A model generated the notes under the pieces. The model saw only the letters and a program-made list of their open reading frames with translations. It ran no database searches and had not been told where the DNA came from. Source: Sphingomonas corticis (lineage in GTDB: Bacteria; Pseudomonadota; Alphaproteobacteria; Sphingomonadales; Sphingomonadaceae). Taken from it: 64,000 nt of DNA. The stretch spans positions 248,001 to 312,000 of the forward strand of contig NZ_JAAVJH010000004.1 of the NCBI RefSeq assembly GCF_012035195.1. The letters are read 5' to 3'. Within the stretch, counting starts at the first letter, position 1. Each line of letters starts with the position of its first letter. Shown piece by piece: positions 63,506-64,000 of this stretch. The position numbers were made by a program, and so were the translations under genes.

Positions 63506-64000
63506 ATGCCCAATATTCTCCTCACCGGCGCGTCGCGCGGGATCGGCGCCGCGATCGCCGCGGCGCTCGACCGGCCCGGCGTCGCGCTCGCCGGCCATGC
63601 CACGGGCGCGGGCCCGGCCTTCCTCACCGCGCACCTCGCCGCCGACTTCGCCGAACCCGCCGCTCCCGCCGCGCTGTGGCGCGCCGCGCTCGACCGGCTG
63701 GGCAGCATCGACGTCCTCGTCAACAACGCCGGCATCTTCGAAGCGAACCCGATCGACGCCTCCGACGCCGACTGGCAGGCGGCGTGGGCGCGCACGATGC
63801 AGGTGAACCTGGCCGCCGCCGCCGACCTCTGCCGGCTCGCCGTACTCCACTGGCAGGCGCGCGGGGTGCCCGGCCGCGTCGTCAACGTCGCCAGCCGTGC
63901 CGCCTATCGCGGCGACAGCCCGGCGCACTGGCATTACGCCGCGTCCAAGGCGGGGATGGTGGCGATGACGAAGACGATCGCGCGCGGCTACGCCCGCGAC
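63506..64000 (+). CDS. Short-chain dehydrogenase/reductase, 5' part (cut by window end)
   Basis: 165 codons are visible, all open to the last base. The cofactor motif is ILLTGASRGIGAAIA (TGASRGIG at 7-14), with NNAG near 73-76, VVNVASRAAYRG (catalytic serine) and HYAASKAGMVAM, where Y and K (YAASK) complete the triad. It is a classical SDR of unknown substrate. Start at ATG 63506. The gene continues beyond the window. Confidence 0.88.
   Translation, partial: MPNILLTGASRGIGAAIAAALDRPGVALAGHATGAGPAFLTAHLAADFAEPAAPAALWRAALDRLGSIDVLVNNAGIFEANPIDASDADWQAAWARTMQVNLAAAADLCRLAVLHWQARGVPGRVVNVASRAAYRGDSPAHWHYAASKAGMVAMTKTIARGYARD

Overview
The window is a 64 kb piece of a GC-rich alphaproteobacterial chromosome. 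Gene content and protein sequences point to a sphingomonad (Sphingomonas or a close relative): SdhA, OdhAB and Lpd of alphaproteobacterial type, families common in sphingomonads (DUF4197, DUF4893, DUF6438, DUF6491, twin ferritin-like Tat proteins, fused circularly permuted ATP-grasp/alpha-E protein), many GTG/TTG starts, and short palindromic repeats between genes. No rRNA, CRISPR array, prophage or recognisable insertion sequence was found. One tRNA (Arg, anticodon CCG) is present. The first and last genes are cut by the window edges.

Layout. 0-12 kb is housekeeping: a XerC/D recombinase, DedA, gshB, yraN, rsmI, an LppC lipoprotein, hemW, rdgB-rph, and the heat-shock pair hrcA-grpE. 12-21 kb holds a zinc peptidase, 3-hydroxybutyrate dehydrogenase, several exported or membrane proteins of unknown function, a class C beta-lactamase-like hydrolase, a PoxB-like TPP enzyme and two tandem Tat-exported ferritin-like proteins. 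21-24.3 kb is a tightly coupled three-gene operon (RimK-like ATP-grasp ligase, luciferase-like flavin monooxygenase, dicarboxylate/amino-acid symporter) that I cannot match to a described pathway. 24.3-30.4 kb holds the tRNA, nth, dapB, a PDZ-M48 peptidase, an MHS-type transporter and alanine racemase. 30.4-34.2 kb is a three-subunit molybdenum aldehyde oxidoreductase of PaoABC type. 34.2-38 kb holds a glycerophosphodiesterase, a small lipoprotein, a second serine hydrolase whose 5' end lies in a complex palindrome, and an AraC-type regulator.

38-49 kb is a TCA-cycle block transcribed leftwards: mdh, a small membrane protein, sucD, sucA (E1), odhB (E2), lpdA (E3); zapE lies upstream and a thioesterase and sdhB further on. 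sucC is not in the cluster. A GIY-YIG nuclease gene sits between odhB and lpdA, bracketed by an exact inverted pair of palindromes. The succinate dehydrogenase genes are split: sdhCDA lies at 57.7-60.4 kb and sdhB at 48.4-49.1 kb. The 8.6 kb between them carries creD, a stand-alone ClpP-like protease, a legumain-like C13 peptidase, a GST/isomerase pair, a predicted peptide-ligase/transglutaminase pair and a DUF433-DUF5615 toxin-antitoxin pair.

The right end carries two tandem soluble chemoreceptors with unrelated-looking, globin-like N-termini but signalling domains identical over 580 nt, which implies recent duplication or gene conversion. A CtrA-like site lies upstream of the first. Intergenic regions repeatedly contain small palindromes of at least three families, often as inverted pairs. 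No function here was tested; family calls rest on motifs read by eye.
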